Source: Defluviitoga tunisiensis
Lineage (GTDB): Bacteria > Thermotogota > Thermotogae > Petrotogales > Petrotogaceae
Length of the DNA stretch: 64,000 nucleotides
Direction: 5' to 3'
Assembly: GCF_000953715.1 (NCBI RefSeq)
Contig: NZ_LN824141.1
Coordinates: 1,676,501-1,740,500, forward strand
Positions 17,565 to 26,817 of this stretch are shown in pieces; the first letter of the stretch is position 1, and each line of letters starts with the position of its first letter. The notes beneath the pieces are model-generated. The model made no database searches and had not been told where the DNA came from. It saw nothing but the letters and a program-made list of their open reading frames with translations. The position numbers and the translations under genes are program-made.

Positions 17565-18257
17565 CTAAAAGAAATCTTTTATCAAAGGTACAACCTCTTT
17601 AATAGCTTCTTTCCATAAAACTTCTATTCCATAGTCCTTTAATATATTTACGGAAGGAGTTCGAAAAATATAATAATCTTTATAATTGAAATTACCAAAC
17701 GTTATAAAATACATCATGTATACTAACAGCGCTTTCAGATAATAAAAATCATATAAAAAGCTAAAGTTTTTTAAAAAAGTATGATATACATCCTTTAAAT
17801 GGATATCGTCAATCCCGTAACTCTTATATAATTCTTCTTCAAATATTCTAACAAAACCTGCTGGGATTCTCTGAGGGAAAAAATTCTTATCCAATTTAGC
17901 AACTGATATATTCCATTCTTTCTTCAATAAAGCAGCATCTATTATAGTTTCAATTTTGGTATGTGACTTGTTAGTGGTTCTTTCCAAGGTTGTTATTCTT
18001 GGATGTATTTTTTTATCTAGATAATTATGTAGATAAAATCCCAATGCATACTCTTTGCTTTCTTGTTTAAGTTTCATAATTAAATTAGTTGAATCTATTT
18101 CATGTAATGTATCTGCAATTATTTTATATTTCGGATCAGATTTTTCGTAATAAAAAATATCTGGTCCCATTAGACCTAAATTATACATCTTAACATTTTT
18201 TAAATTTGCCGGAAGAATCTTATGTCCAAAAATAATGTGAGTTAAATAACCAGGCAT
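17565..18257 (-). CDS. Zinc-dependent phospholipase C family-like protein
   Basis: 230 residues. The N-terminus MPGYLTHIIFGHKIL has the HxxFGxxI pattern of the family; LMGPDIFYY near residue 29 corresponds to the GPDIF metal-site motif; LGFYLHNYLDKKIHP near 71 supplies a further H...D...H group; and SHTKIETIIDAALL near 96 matches the family H-x3-E-x2-ID. There is no signal peptide, so if enzymatic it is cytoplasmic. Substrate unknown; many bacterial members are annotated only by this domain. Confidence 0.7.
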   Translation of the reverse strand: MPGYLTHIIFGHKILPANLKNVKMYNLGLMGPDIFYYEKSDPKYKIIADTLHEIDSTNLIMKLKQESKEYALGFYLHNYLDKKIHPRITTLERTTNKSHTKIETIIDAALLKKEWNISVAKLDKNFFPQRIPAGFVRIFEEELYKSYGIDDIHLKDVYHTFLKNFSFLYDFYYLKALLVYMMYFITFGNFNYKDYYIFRTPSVNILKDYGIEVLWKEAIKEVVPLIKDFF

Positions 18258-18348
18258 TTTATTCTCCTACCCCATTAAATTAAAATAATATGTATATTTA
18301 CATTAATTTTATCACATATTAACCTGAATCAATATTAAAAAATGAAAA

Positions 18349-19395
18349 TTATTTGTTAAAAACTTTCTTATAAACCCTCAAAAAATTATCTCCCAAAACT
18401 TTTTTTATATCTTCTTTACGATATCCTCTTTCTAAAAGTGCTTCTACAAGCAATGGGATATTTGATTGATTTTCCAAAATCTCAAAAGAATTTGATAAAC
18501 GATTTTCTGTAACTATAGGTGGATCATATTTTTTTAAGTGTCCGCAAAAGTCAAATCCTAAGCCAACATATTCAATTCCTACTAGATTGACTATGTAGTC
18601 AATGTTGTTTACCAAATCATTAACGTCGGCTTTTTCTGGTGTAGAGGAAGCAAATTTGTTTAAAGCATTTATACCAATTACACCTTCAGTCCTAGCTATA
18701 GCTTTAATTTGTTCATCCGTCAAATTTCTTTCTATGTTAACAATACTTCTGCAATTTGAATGTGAAGCAATAATAGGTTTGGTGGTTAATTTAATAACAT
18801 CCCAGAATCCTTTATCGTTGAGATGACTAACATCTATAATCATATTCATTTTTTGCGACTTTTTAACTAATTCAACCCCAAAATCTGATAATCCGTTCAA
18901 ATATCTGTTAGTGTCAGGTTCAGAAAATCTACTTCCATCGCCTGCATAATTTCTCCTACTCCAAGTAAGTCCTACAAATCGAACACCCAATTCATAAAAA
19001 ATCTCTAGTAAATATAAATCGTTATACAAAGGTTCTACACCCTCAAACGATAAAAATACCCCAATTTTATCTTCTTTTTTTGCCTTATATACATCATCAT
19101 AAGTTTTACAGAAAATAAAATTATCTTTTGATTCAGAAATCTCTTGGTAAAAAGAACTAATCTGATCTAAAGATTCTCTTAATGATAACTCTGGTATCAA
19201 ACAGTTTTCAATAAATATAGAAGATACTACACAGGTTAAGCCACCTTTTTTAAAATTCTCCAAATGGTCGCTTTCCATTACCTTACAAAATCCTAATTTT
19301 CGTTGACGAGATAAATCCATCAATAAATCAAAATGACCGTCTATTACAATACTTTCGTTAAGAATTTCATTTGTTATATCACTAAAATAATTCAT
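18349..19395 (-). CDS. Membrane dipeptidase-like metallopeptidase (M19)
   Basis: About 348 residues from the ATG at 19395, which is preceded by AAGGAGA; the ATG at 19413 would itself overlap this ribosome site. Metal and substrate residues of the M19 family are seen in order: IDGHFD (HxD), FLSFEGVEP (bridging Glu), DVSHLND (His), ASHSNCRS (His), GLGFDFCG (Asp). It probably cleaves dipeptides, with possible D-residue tolerance. No signal peptide. Alone in the leftward direction, with a terminator upstream belonging to fliS. Confidence 0.9.
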   Translation of the reverse strand: MNYFSDITNEILNESIVIDGHFDLLMDLSRQRKLGFCKVMESDHLENFKKGGLTCVVSSIFIENCLIPELSLRESLDQISSFYQEISESKDNFIFCKTYDDVYKAKKEDKIGVFLSFEGVEPLYNDLYLLEIFYELGVRFVGLTWSRRNYAGDGSRFSEPDTNRYLNGLSDFGVELVKKSQKMNMIIDVSHLNDKGFWDVIKLTTKPIIASHSNCRSIVNIERNLTDEQIKAIARTEGVIGINALNKFASSTPEKADVNDLVNNIDYIVNLVGIEYVGLGFDFCGHLKKYDPPIVTENRLSNSFEILENQSNIPLLVEALLERGYRKEDIKKVLGDNFLRVYKKVFNK

Positions 19396-19444
19396 TAAGA
19401 TAATCTCCTTCATCTTATTATTTTAAATATAGATTAACCTGTAA

Positions 19445-19479
19445 TATAAAAAACATTCGCCTCTTAAAGACGAATGTTT
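19445..19479 (-). terminator. Intrinsic terminator after fliS
   Basis: Arms AAACATTCG (19451-19459) and CGAATGTTT (19471-19479), loop of 11. Reading leftward the hairpin is followed by TTTTTTATA. Confidence 0.85.
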
Positions 19480-19504
19480 CAAACACTCTACATGCCAATT
19501 TATC

Positions 19505-19939
19505 TTAATATTTAATATCAAATTTAGGGTCTAATGAAGTTGCATTTAATTGTCTTGCGGTTTGAACATCTTGTTTAACAACTTCTCTCCAAGTTTCATA
19601 AAGATCTTTGATTAAAGATTTAACTTCAGTTAAAGTATCTATATCCTTTTTTAAATTCGCCTGAATTAATTGTTCGTAAATATAGTTGTATAACAACCTA
19701 AGGTTTTTAGCAACTTCTCCCCCTTTTTCAATATTTAAAGAAACATTTAATTCTAAAATAATTTCTTCAACCCTAATAATTTCATGATTTGCTTCGATCA
19801 AGTTATTCTTTTCAATAGCTTTTACTGCTTTTTCAAGTCTTTCAATTGAATTTTTGTACAGCAATTCAACAAGTTTAGTAGGACTTGCGGTCTTTACACT
19901 ATTCTCAAAATAAACATTTGAATTTTGAAAATTGTTCAT
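19505..19939 (-). CDS. fliS: Flagellin export chaperone FliS
   Basis: Binds the C-terminus of flagellin before export. 144 residues, helical. ENSVKTASPTKLVELLYKNSIERLEKA near residues 12-38 matches the conserved FliS start (the family has A-SP-KLI-MLYDG). The C-terminal LIKDLYETWREVV near 110-125 is also typical. It follows the 203-residue gene by about 20 bases and ends at a hairpin terminator. Confidence 0.9.
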   Translation of the reverse strand: MNNFQNSNVYFENSVKTASPTKLVELLYKNSIERLEKAVKAIEKNNLIEANHEIIRVEEIILELNVSLNIEKGGEVAKNLRLLYNYIYEQLIQANLKKDIDTLTEVKSLIKDLYETWREVVKQDVQTARQLNATSLDPKFDIKY

Positions 19940-19958
19940 TAGATAACCCCCTTAAACG

Positions 19959-20570
19959 TTACTGTAATGTATTATAAGCTTTATCAAGTAAATTTTCAAA
20001 TATGTCTAAAACCTTATTAAACTCTGAGCCTATAATATCGGAAAGTTCAAAAAAATCCTCATTTCTCTGGGCATCAATTAGCTTTGAGATAATGTTTTGT
20101 ATTGTTTCAAGATCTGTAGATTCATAGAAATTAATTCCTGTATAGATTTTCGTTTGCTCAACAATATCCAACAAAGCCTGCATACCTTCAGCAATACTAT
20201 TTAGTAAATTATGACCTTCCGGAGTATTTAACAAAATTTCTTGAGATACATTTTCTAAATTGTCTCTAACTTTTTTAATGTATTCAAATGATTGCTGTAT
20301 TAGAGTCAGCAAAACAGAGTCTCTTGAACTAAACTCTAATTCAATTTCCTCTCCACCTTCAAAAAAAGCATCTTTGATTTCATCATAATAGGCTAAAGGA
20401 ATCTCTTTTTCATTAATCTTAATTTTTGTCAAAACACCTTGCGTGATATTTATATAATCTTTCACCATTTCCTCAAAATTACTGTACTTATCAAAATCAA
20501 CTTTAGAATCTTCGTTTATCAACCCGCTAATTTTAATTCTAACCTTTTCTTCATCTAACACATTCTTCAC
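19959..20570 (-). CDS. Uncharacterised protein co-encoded with FliS
   Basis: 203 residues, acidic, predicted helical in the second half, no signal peptide or membrane segment. The first 80 residues hold short beta-like stretches (VRIKISGLINEDSKVDFDKYS, KIKINEKEIPLAYYDEIK). Residues 85-200 form long amphipathic helices. I do not recognise the family. Its place directly before fliS, 20 bases away, suggests a flagellar assembly or chaperone role, but that is inference only. Confidence 0.55.
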   Translation of the reverse strand: MKNVLDEEKVRIKISGLINEDSKVDFDKYSNFEEMVKDYINITQGVLTKIKINEKEIPLAYYDEIKDAFFEGGEEIELEFSSRDSVLLTLIQQSFEYIKKVRDNLENVSQEILLNTPEGHNLLNSIAEGMQALLDIVEQTKIYTGINFYESTDLETIQNIISKLIDAQRNEDFFELSDIIGSEFNKVLDIFENLLDKAYNTLQ

Positions 20571-20949
20571 TTCCTTTGCAATTTAAAATAATTTTAATTA
20601 AAAGAATCTCTAAGCCATTTATTTATCGGATAAAAAAATTCTTTCTTTAGCATAATATAATTTTTTAACTTTTGCTATAAGTTATTAGATGATATAATAA
20701 AGTTATAGGAAAATAATTAAAATTAAATTAAATCAACTCACGACTCTTAATTCTATAACTAAAAATTTCGACTTAAAGACGCTTTAGAAATTTCGGTTAA
20801 AATACTGAATAAGTTAAAGAAATAGACAATCGTCGAGCAACAGAATTGTGGAATTATTTTTACAAAAAGTTGAAATTAAAAACATTGATAAAGGTTTGGT
20901 ATTAAAATCTCTAAAGTGCTTAATATAACTTAATTTAGGAGGAAAATAT
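20571..20949. other. Divergent control region between the fliS pair and pepP, long leader
   Basis: About 380 bases without a gene. TATAAT at 20692-20697 is the best rightward -10 and would give pepP a leader of about 245 nt. In it lie AGTTATAG (20701-20708) and CTATAACT (20753-20760), a perfect 8-bp inverted repeat with a 44-base loop, and a direct repeat AAATTTCG. No known riboswitch is recognised. The pepP ribosome site is GGAGGA near 20938. Confidence 0.4.
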
Positions 20950-22188
20950 ATGTCTGTTGTTAAATCAAGAAGAGAAAGTCTAATAAATTCTTTAGAAGAC
21001 AATTCTATAGCTATTTTTTATTCTTCTAAAAGTCCCATTAAAAGTGGGGATGAACGTTATCCTTTCTCTCCAAATAGAAATTATCTTTATTTTACCAATC
21101 TTGCAATCGAACATTCTTTCTTAGTTATATATAAAACTGATGATGAAATCTTTGAAAAATTGTTTATTGAAAGAAACGACCCTGTATTAGCAAGATGGAT
21201 AGGAGAAAAGCCTAGCAAAGAATTCTGCTTCGAAAAATCAAATATAGACATTAAAAATATTAATTATATGGACGATTTTTTTGGCTTTTTGGGAAGTACT
21301 CTTAGCAAATATTGTATTGACAGTGTATACCTTTATCTAAAAAACATTGATTGGGAAAATAACGCTACGGAAAAAAAATTAGCAAGAGAAGTAACCAAAC
21401 ATTTCCCCTACATAAAAATCAAAGATATATCAAAAATAGTAAATAATTTTAGAGTTAAAAAAGATGAAACTGAAATTGAAAATATAAAAAAAGCTATTGC
21501 AATAACTAAAGAGGCTATAATGTTTTTAATAAAAAATGCCAAACCAGGAATGTATGAATATGAATTAGAAGCCTACTTTGATTTTATATTAAGAAAAAAT
21601 GGGGTAACTGATTTTGCTTTTAAACCTATAATCGCCTCCGGAATAAATTCCACTATTTTACATTATTCTTCTAATAACAGCAAAACTAATCCTGGAGATG
21701 TTGTGTTATTGGATGTTGGTGCACAATATAATTATTATAGTGCTGATATTTCAAGAACATTTCCTATTTCTGGTAAATTTACAGAAAGGCAAAATGCCAT
21801 TTATCAAATCGTTTTAAATACGATGAAAAAAGTTCAAAGTGAAGCCAAACCTGGAATAACTCTTTTTGAGTTAAATGAAGTTGCAAAAAAGGCCTTAGCT
21901 GAAGGATGCAAAGAAATTAAGCTAATTAACTCAGATGAAGAATTATCTAAATATTATTTTCATTCAATATCTCACTTTTTAGGGCTAGATACTCATGATG
22001 TTGGAGGGAAAAAAATCAAACTTGAACCGGGTATGGTAATTACCAATGAACCCGGACTTTATATTCCTGAAGAAAAGATTGGTATAAGAATCGAAGATGA
22101 TTTATTAATAACTGAAAAAGGATGCGAAAACTTATCTGTAGACATCCCTCGAGAATTATTTGACATTGAAAACATCTGGAGAGCTTAG
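20950..22188 (+). CDS. pepP: Xaa-Pro aminopeptidase (M24)
   Basis: Removes an N-terminal residue preceding proline. 412 residues: aminopeptidase P N-terminal domain (residues 1-170, with PFSPNRNYLYFTNL), then a pita-bread catalytic domain. Metal ligands of M24: Asp in LLDVGAQYNYYSADISRTFP (two Asp), His in HSISHFLGLDTHDVG, Glu in TNEPGLYI and Glu in GIRIEDDLL. ATG with GGAGGA upstream. First gene of pepP-ruvC-polC-clamp-like unit; ruvC starts 2 bases after its stop. Confidence 0.93.
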   Translation: MSVVKSRRESLINSLEDNSIAIFYSSKSPIKSGDERYPFSPNRNYLYFTNLAIEHSFLVIYKTDDEIFEKLFIERNDPVLARWIGEKPSKEFCFEKSNIDIKNINYMDDFFGFLGSTLSKYCIDSVYLYLKNIDWENNATEKKLAREVTKHFPYIKIKDISKIVNNFRVKKDETEIENIKKAIAITKEAIMFLIKNAKPGMYEYELEAYFDFILRKNGVTDFAFKPIIASGINSTILHYSSNNSKTNPGDVVLLDVGAQYNYYSADISRTFPISGKFTERQNAIYQIVLNTMKKVQSEAKPGITLFELNEVAKKALAEGCKEIKLINSDEELSKYYFHSISHFLGLDTHDVGGKKIKLEPGMVITNEPGLYIPEEKIGIRIEDDLLITEKGCENLSVDIPRELFDIENIWRA

Positions 22189-22190
22189 AA

Positions 22191-22673
22191 ATGGTGATAT
22201 TAGGAATTGATCCGGGATACGGAAAAATTGGATATGGTATCATTGAGAAACTTGGAAACAATTATAATACCATAGATTATGGAGTAATCTATACTAATAA
22301 AGATTTACAATTATCAAGTAGACTTCTACAAATTAAAGAAGAACTTAATAATTTAATTAAACATTATAAACCTGATGAAGCAGCTGTTGAGGAGTTATTC
22401 TTTTTTAAAAACGTAGCGACTGCGATTCAAGTAGGTGAAGCTAGAGGAGTAATATTACTAACCCTTGAAGAAGAAAACATTCCTATATATGAATATACAC
22501 CATACCAAATTAAACAAGCAGTTACTGGTTATGGACACGCGGAAAAAGGTCAGATTCAAAGAGCTTTAAAATTGATCTTAAAATTAGAAAAAAATCCAAC
22601 TCCCGATGATGCTGCAGATGCCTTAGCAGCAGCTTTTTGTCACGCTAACTTTAGGAGGAATTTGTTAAAATGA
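22191..22673 (+). CDS. ruvC: Crossover junction endodeoxyribonuclease RuvC
   Basis: Resolves Holliday junctions. 160 residues, normal. Catalytic acids: Asp in ILGIDPGYGKIGYG, Glu in AAVEELFFFKN, and the C-terminal DD pair in PDDAADALAAAFCH. The SRLLQIKEELNNLI helix is typical. It is tightly packed between pepP and polC, whose ATG overlaps the ruvC stop (ATGA). ruvA/ruvB are not in the window. Confidence 0.96.
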   Translation: MVILGIDPGYGKIGYGIIEKLGNNYNTIDYGVIYTNKDLQLSSRLLQIKEELNNLIKHYKPDEAAVEELFFFKNVATAIQVGEARGVILLTLEEENIPIYEYTPYQIKQAVTGYGHAEKGQIQRALKLILKLEKNPTPDDAADALAAAFCHANFRRNLLK

Positions 22674-25600
22674 AATATTTGAATGATTTTTTTATGGAAT
22701 ATTTAGGTTTTATTCCTTTCAAGATAGAAGGAAACATTAGTTTCCTAAACAACTATGTTGAAGTTATCTTAAATAAACCTTTAACTGATATTTCAGAAGA
22801 AGAATTATCCTTCTTTTTAAAAAGGCTTTTAAAAAAAGATGTCTCGATAAATTTCTTAAGCAACAATAGTCCTGATTTTATTGTAAAAAATTGGGAACAA
22901 ATTATTCATTCTCATCCACTAAGGGATTATTTACGCTTTCTGACGCCAACTATCAATGAAGAACGTTTAATTTTTAAAACACCATACCCTATGGTTAAAG
23001 CAAGAATAACTAACTTTCAAAATGAATTTGAAGAGTTGTTATACAAGCATTTGGGTAAAAAATTATCATATGATATTTTGATAGATGAAACATTAAAACC
23101 TAATTTAAATATTCCCATGAGCAGTTATGAAGCAGTAACACTTTCTCATTCTACTAGTGTAAATTCAGAAGATTTGGAAATCATCTTAGGAAAAGAGTTT
23201 AAAAAAATACCTATGCCTTTAAATATACTTCCTATGAACGAAGGGACATCTGTAGTTGTCAGTGGAAAAATTTTTTATATCGAACACAATGAAAGAGGTC
23301 CAATCACCTCAATATATATTTCAGATAAAAAAAGTTCAGCTGTGATAAAAGCATTTTCTGAAACTGCAATAACCCTATTTAAAAATCTTGCTTTAAATGA
23401 TGTTTTACTTTTAGAAGGAACGATTTTTTACGACAATTATATAAAGGAATTTGCAATTAAGCCTATAAACCTCATTAAATTAAAATCTGATCCTTTTGAA
23501 AGGAAAGATACTTATCCACAAAAAAGGGTTGAACTTCATCTACATTCAAAATTAAGTTCGATGGAAGGCCTGCTTGATATAGATGAAATAGTTAATACTG
23601 CAAAAAAATGGGGTCATAAAGCTATTGCAATTACAGATGTTGGTGTTGTTCAAAGCATCCCAGAATTTTATGATAAAGCAGTTGCAAAAGGTATCAAACC
23701 AATATTCGGAATGGAAGCCTTTGTTGTAGATGAATTTATCAACATAGTTACACTATTAAAAGAAGATAAAAATATTGAAGAGGCTGAATATGTTGTTTTT
23801 GACCTAGAAACCACTGGTTTAGAACCTGCATTAAATGAAATTATTGAAATTGGTGCTGTAAAATTAAAAGATATGAAGATTGTTTCAAAATTTCATAGAT
23901 TAGTAAAACCAAAAAAACCTGTTTCACAATTTACAACTAACCTTACTGGTATAACAAACGAAATGCTTGAAAAAGAAAATCCTATAGAAGTTGTGTTACC
24001 AGAGTTTTTAAGTTTTATTGAAGATGCAATTTTAGTAGCTCATAATGCTGACTTTGATTATAGATTTTTAAGAGAATGGGTTGCAAAAGTATATAATGAA
24101 CATTTTGAGCAAACATATATCGATACATTAGCCTTATCAAAATCTTTATTAAATTTAAAAGGGTATTCCTTAGATAAAGTCGTTGATGAATTAAATTTGG
24201 GTAATTTTGAACATCATAGAGCTCATGAAGACGCTAACGTAACAGCTTTAGTTTTCATTAAACTTATTGAAATGGCAAAAAACAAAAATATAAAAAAGCT
24301 TTCTGAACTTGAAAAATTGAAAAAATTTATAGATTATAGAAGAATCAGACCCACGCAAATGACTATTTTAGTCAAAAATAAAACAGGTTTAAAAAATTTG
24401 TATAAACTCATCTCCAATTCCCATGTGAAATACTTCTATAGAGTTCCTCGAATTTTAAAAAGTGAACTCTCAAAGATGAGGAACGGTCTATTAATTGGAA
24501 GTAGTGGTGAAGAAGGAGAAATTATAGATGCTTATTTAAGGGGAGCTTCTCATGACGAAATAATTGAGATTGCTAAATTTTATGATTATTTAGAAATTAT
24601 GCCTATTAATTCACTTGAAATAAGCTCTAAAATATCTAATAAAGAAATTATAAAAATGTATAAATCTATATATAATTTAGGTAAAGAATTAAATATGCCT
24701 GTTGTTATGGTTTCTAATGCACACTATCTTGATAAAGAAGACGTTGTCTTTTTAAACACACTAAAATTCGCAGAAAAAAGAAAACCTACAAATTCGCTCA
24801 AATACTTAAGAACAACAGATGAAATGATTGAAGAGGCAATGAAAATATTTGAAGACAAAGAAATAGCAGAAAATGTTGTTATTAATAATCCAAATAACAT
24901 TGCTGATCAAATTGATTTAATTCAACCACTAAGTAAGAAATTAAATCCACCAACTATTGAAAATGCTGAAGAAGAAGTAAAAGAAACGGCATTAAAAAAT
25001 GCACATGAAATATACGGAAATCCGTTGCCAAAAATTGTTGAAGATAGATTAAACAAAGAATTAAATTCTATAATTAAACACGGTTATGCAGTCTTATATC
25101 TTATAGCCCAAAGAATAGTAAATAAATCAATTGAAGATGGATATTTAGTTGGTTCACGCGGTTCTGTAGGATCTTCATTTGTAGCAACTTTACTTGGAAT
25201 AACAGAAATAAATCCTTTACCTCCTCATTACGTATGTCCTAACTGTAAAAAAAGTGAATTCATCGAAAAAGGAAATTACGGTTCAGGATACGATCTTCCA
25301 AGAAAAAAGTGTGAAGTATGTGGAACAGAAATGACAAAAAATGGACAGAACATTCCTTTTGAAACTTTTATGGGTTTTGAAGGAGATAAGATACCTGATA
25401 TAGACTTAAATTTCTCAGGAGACTATCAATCAAAAGCACATAAGTACATTGAACAAATGTTTGGAGAAGATCATGTGTATAGAGCCGGAACTATATCTAC
25501 TATTGCTGAGAGAACCGCCTATGAATTTTCTAGAAAATATTGTGAAAATGTCGGTATCCTAAAAAATTCGGAAATTCAAAGAATAGCAAGTGCCATAACT

Positions 25601-26812
25601 GGCGTAAAGAGAACTACCGGACAACATCCTGGTGGTTTAATGATTGTTCCAAAAGAACTAGAAATATATGATTTCACCCCCATACAATTTCCTGCAAATG
25701 ATTCAAAATCTGGGGTTCAAACTACACATTTTGATTATCATGTTATACATGACGATCTAGTTAAATTAGATGCATTAGGACATGATGACCCAACGTTTCT
25801 TAAAATGTTAAAAGACCTAACTGGTATTGATCCGATGAAAATTCCAATGGATGATAAAAAAACTCTTAGCATTTTCTCTTCTACTAAAGAATTAAATATA
25901 GATTTAAAAAATGAACTGGGTACTACAGTTGGAACCTTAGGAATACCGGAATTTGGAACTACTTTTGTAAGAAGAATGCTCGAAGACACTAGACCAAAAA
26001 GTTTTGCTGAATTGGTAAGAATTTCTGGACTCTCTCATGGAACAGATGTATGGTCAGGTATAGCAAAAACTTGGATCGACACAAAAGAAGCTACTTTGGA
26101 GGAAGTTATTTCATGTAGGGATGACATCATGAACTATTTACTCTTGAAAGGAGCACCTCCAAAAGAGGCTTTTTCAATTATGGAAAAAGTTCGAAAAGGA
26201 AAAGGAATTAATGAAAGTGAAGAAGAATTAATGAGAAACTTAGGTGTTCCTGAGTGGTTTATTACATCATGCAAAAAAATCAAGTATCTTTTTCCTAAAG
26301 CTCATGCAGCAGCTTATGTAAGCATGGCTTTTAGAATAGCTTGGTATAAAGTCTATTATCCATTAGCGTTTTATGCAACTTATTTTACAATCAAAGGTGA
26401 TGAATTTAATCTAAAAGTAATTTTTTCGGGTAAGGAAGCTATTAAAAAAAGAATTTATGAACTACGTATGTCAGATTTAGATGTAAAAAAGAAGAGTGAA
26501 ATGACGAACTTAGAATTAGTGCTAGAAATGATGTTAAGAGGTTTTTCCTTTAAAATGGTTGACCTATATAAATCTGAATCTAAAGAATTTTTGATTGTTG
26601 ATAATTCTCTTTTAGTACCATTCACAAAAATACCCAACCTTGGAGAAAAGGCAGCAGAAAAAATTATTCGTTCAAGAAGTGAAGAATTTAAATCAATAGA
26701 AGATTTTGTTTCAAAAACTGGATGTAACAAGACCAATGTTCAAACCTTAAAAGAACTCGGCGTTCTCAGAGATTTGCCAGAAACAAACCAGATTTCTTTG
26801 TTTGGAGGATAA
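22670..26812 (+). CDS. polC: DNA polymerase III alpha subunit, PolC type with proofreading exonuclease
   Basis: Main replicative polymerase, 1380 residues. Domain order: N-terminal region (1-190), OB-like region (about 190-280, MNEGTSVVVSGKIFYIEHNERG), PHP domain starting VELHLHSKLSSMEG near 285, then an inserted DEDDh exonuclease (VVFDLETTGLEP near 375, HNADFDYRFL near 460, HRAHEDAN near 520), PHP remainder, a zinc finger with CPNCKKS and CEVCGTE near 855-895, and palm motif IPDIDLNFSGDYQ near 910. The C-terminus carries a helix-hairpin-helix and ends near LFGG. It overlaps ruvC and precedes the clamp-like gene by 5 bases. Confidence 0.97.
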   Translation: MKYLNDFFMEYLGFIPFKIEGNISFLNNYVEVILNKPLTDISEEELSFFLKRLLKKDVSINFLSNNSPDFIVKNWEQIIHSHPLRDYLRFLTPTINEERLIFKTPYPMVKARITNFQNEFEELLYKHLGKKLSYDILIDETLKPNLNIPMSSYEAVTLSHSTSVNSEDLEIILGKEFKKIPMPLNILPMNEGTSVVVSGKIFYIEHNERGPITSIYISDKKSSAVIKAFSETAITLFKNLALNDVLLLEGTIFYDNYIKEFAIKPINLIKLKSDPFERKDTYPQKRVELHLHSKLSSMEGLLDIDEIVNTAKKWGHKAIAITDVGVVQSIPEFYDKAVAKGIKPIFGMEAFVVDEFINIVTLLKEDKNIEEAEYVVFDLETTGLEPALNEIIEIGAVKLKDMKIVSKFHRLVKPKKPVSQFTTNLTGITNEMLEKENPIEVVLPEFLSFIEDAILVAHNADFDYRFLREWVAKVYNEHFEQTYIDTLALSKSLLNLKGYSLDKVVDELNLGNFEHHRAHEDANVTALVFIKLIEMAKNKNIKKLSELEKLKKFIDYRRIRPTQMTILVKNKTGLKNLYKLISNSHVKYFYRVPRILKSELSKMRNGLLIGSSGEEGEIIDAYLRGASHDEIIEIAKFYDYLEIMPINSLEISSKISNKEIIKMYKSIYNLGKELNMPVVMVSNAHYLDKEDVVFLNTLKFAEKRKPTNSLKYLRTTDEMIEEAMKIFEDKEIAENVVINNPNNIADQIDLIQPLSKKLNPPTIENAEEEVKETALKNAHEIYGNPLPKIVEDRLNKELNSIIKHGYAVLYLIAQRIVNKSIEDGYLVGSRGSVGSSFVATLLGITEINPLPPHYVCPNCKKSEFIEKGNYGSGYDLPRKKCEVCGTEMTKNGQNIPFETFMGFEGDKIPDIDLNFSGDYQSKAHKYIEQMFGEDHVYRAGTISTIAERTAYEFSRKYCENVGILKNSEIQRIASAITGVKRTTGQHPGGLMIVPKELEIYDFTPIQFPANDSKSGVQTTHFDYHVIHDDLVKLDALGHDDPTFLKMLKDLTGIDPMKIPMDDKKTLSIFSSTKELNIDLKNELGTTVGTLGIPEFGTTFVRRMLEDTRPKSFAELVRISGLSHGTDVWSGIAKTWIDTKEATLEEVISCRDDIMNYLLLKGAPPKEAFSIMEKVRKGKGINESEEELMRNLGVPEWFITSCKKIKYLFPKAHAAAYVSMAFRIAWYKVYYPLAFYATYFTIKGDEFNLKVIFSGKEAIKKRIYELRMSDLDVKKKSEMTNLELVLEMMLRGFSFKMVDLYKSESKEFLIVDNSLLVPFTKIPNLGEKAAEKIIRSRSEEFKSIEDFVSKTGCNKTNVQTLKELGVLRDLPETNQISLFGG

Positions 26813-26817
26813 ATTAA

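Noticed and set aside
20571-20949. Riboswitch in the long pepP leader
   Set aside because: Two weak repeats only; no consensus of a known riboswitch was seen.
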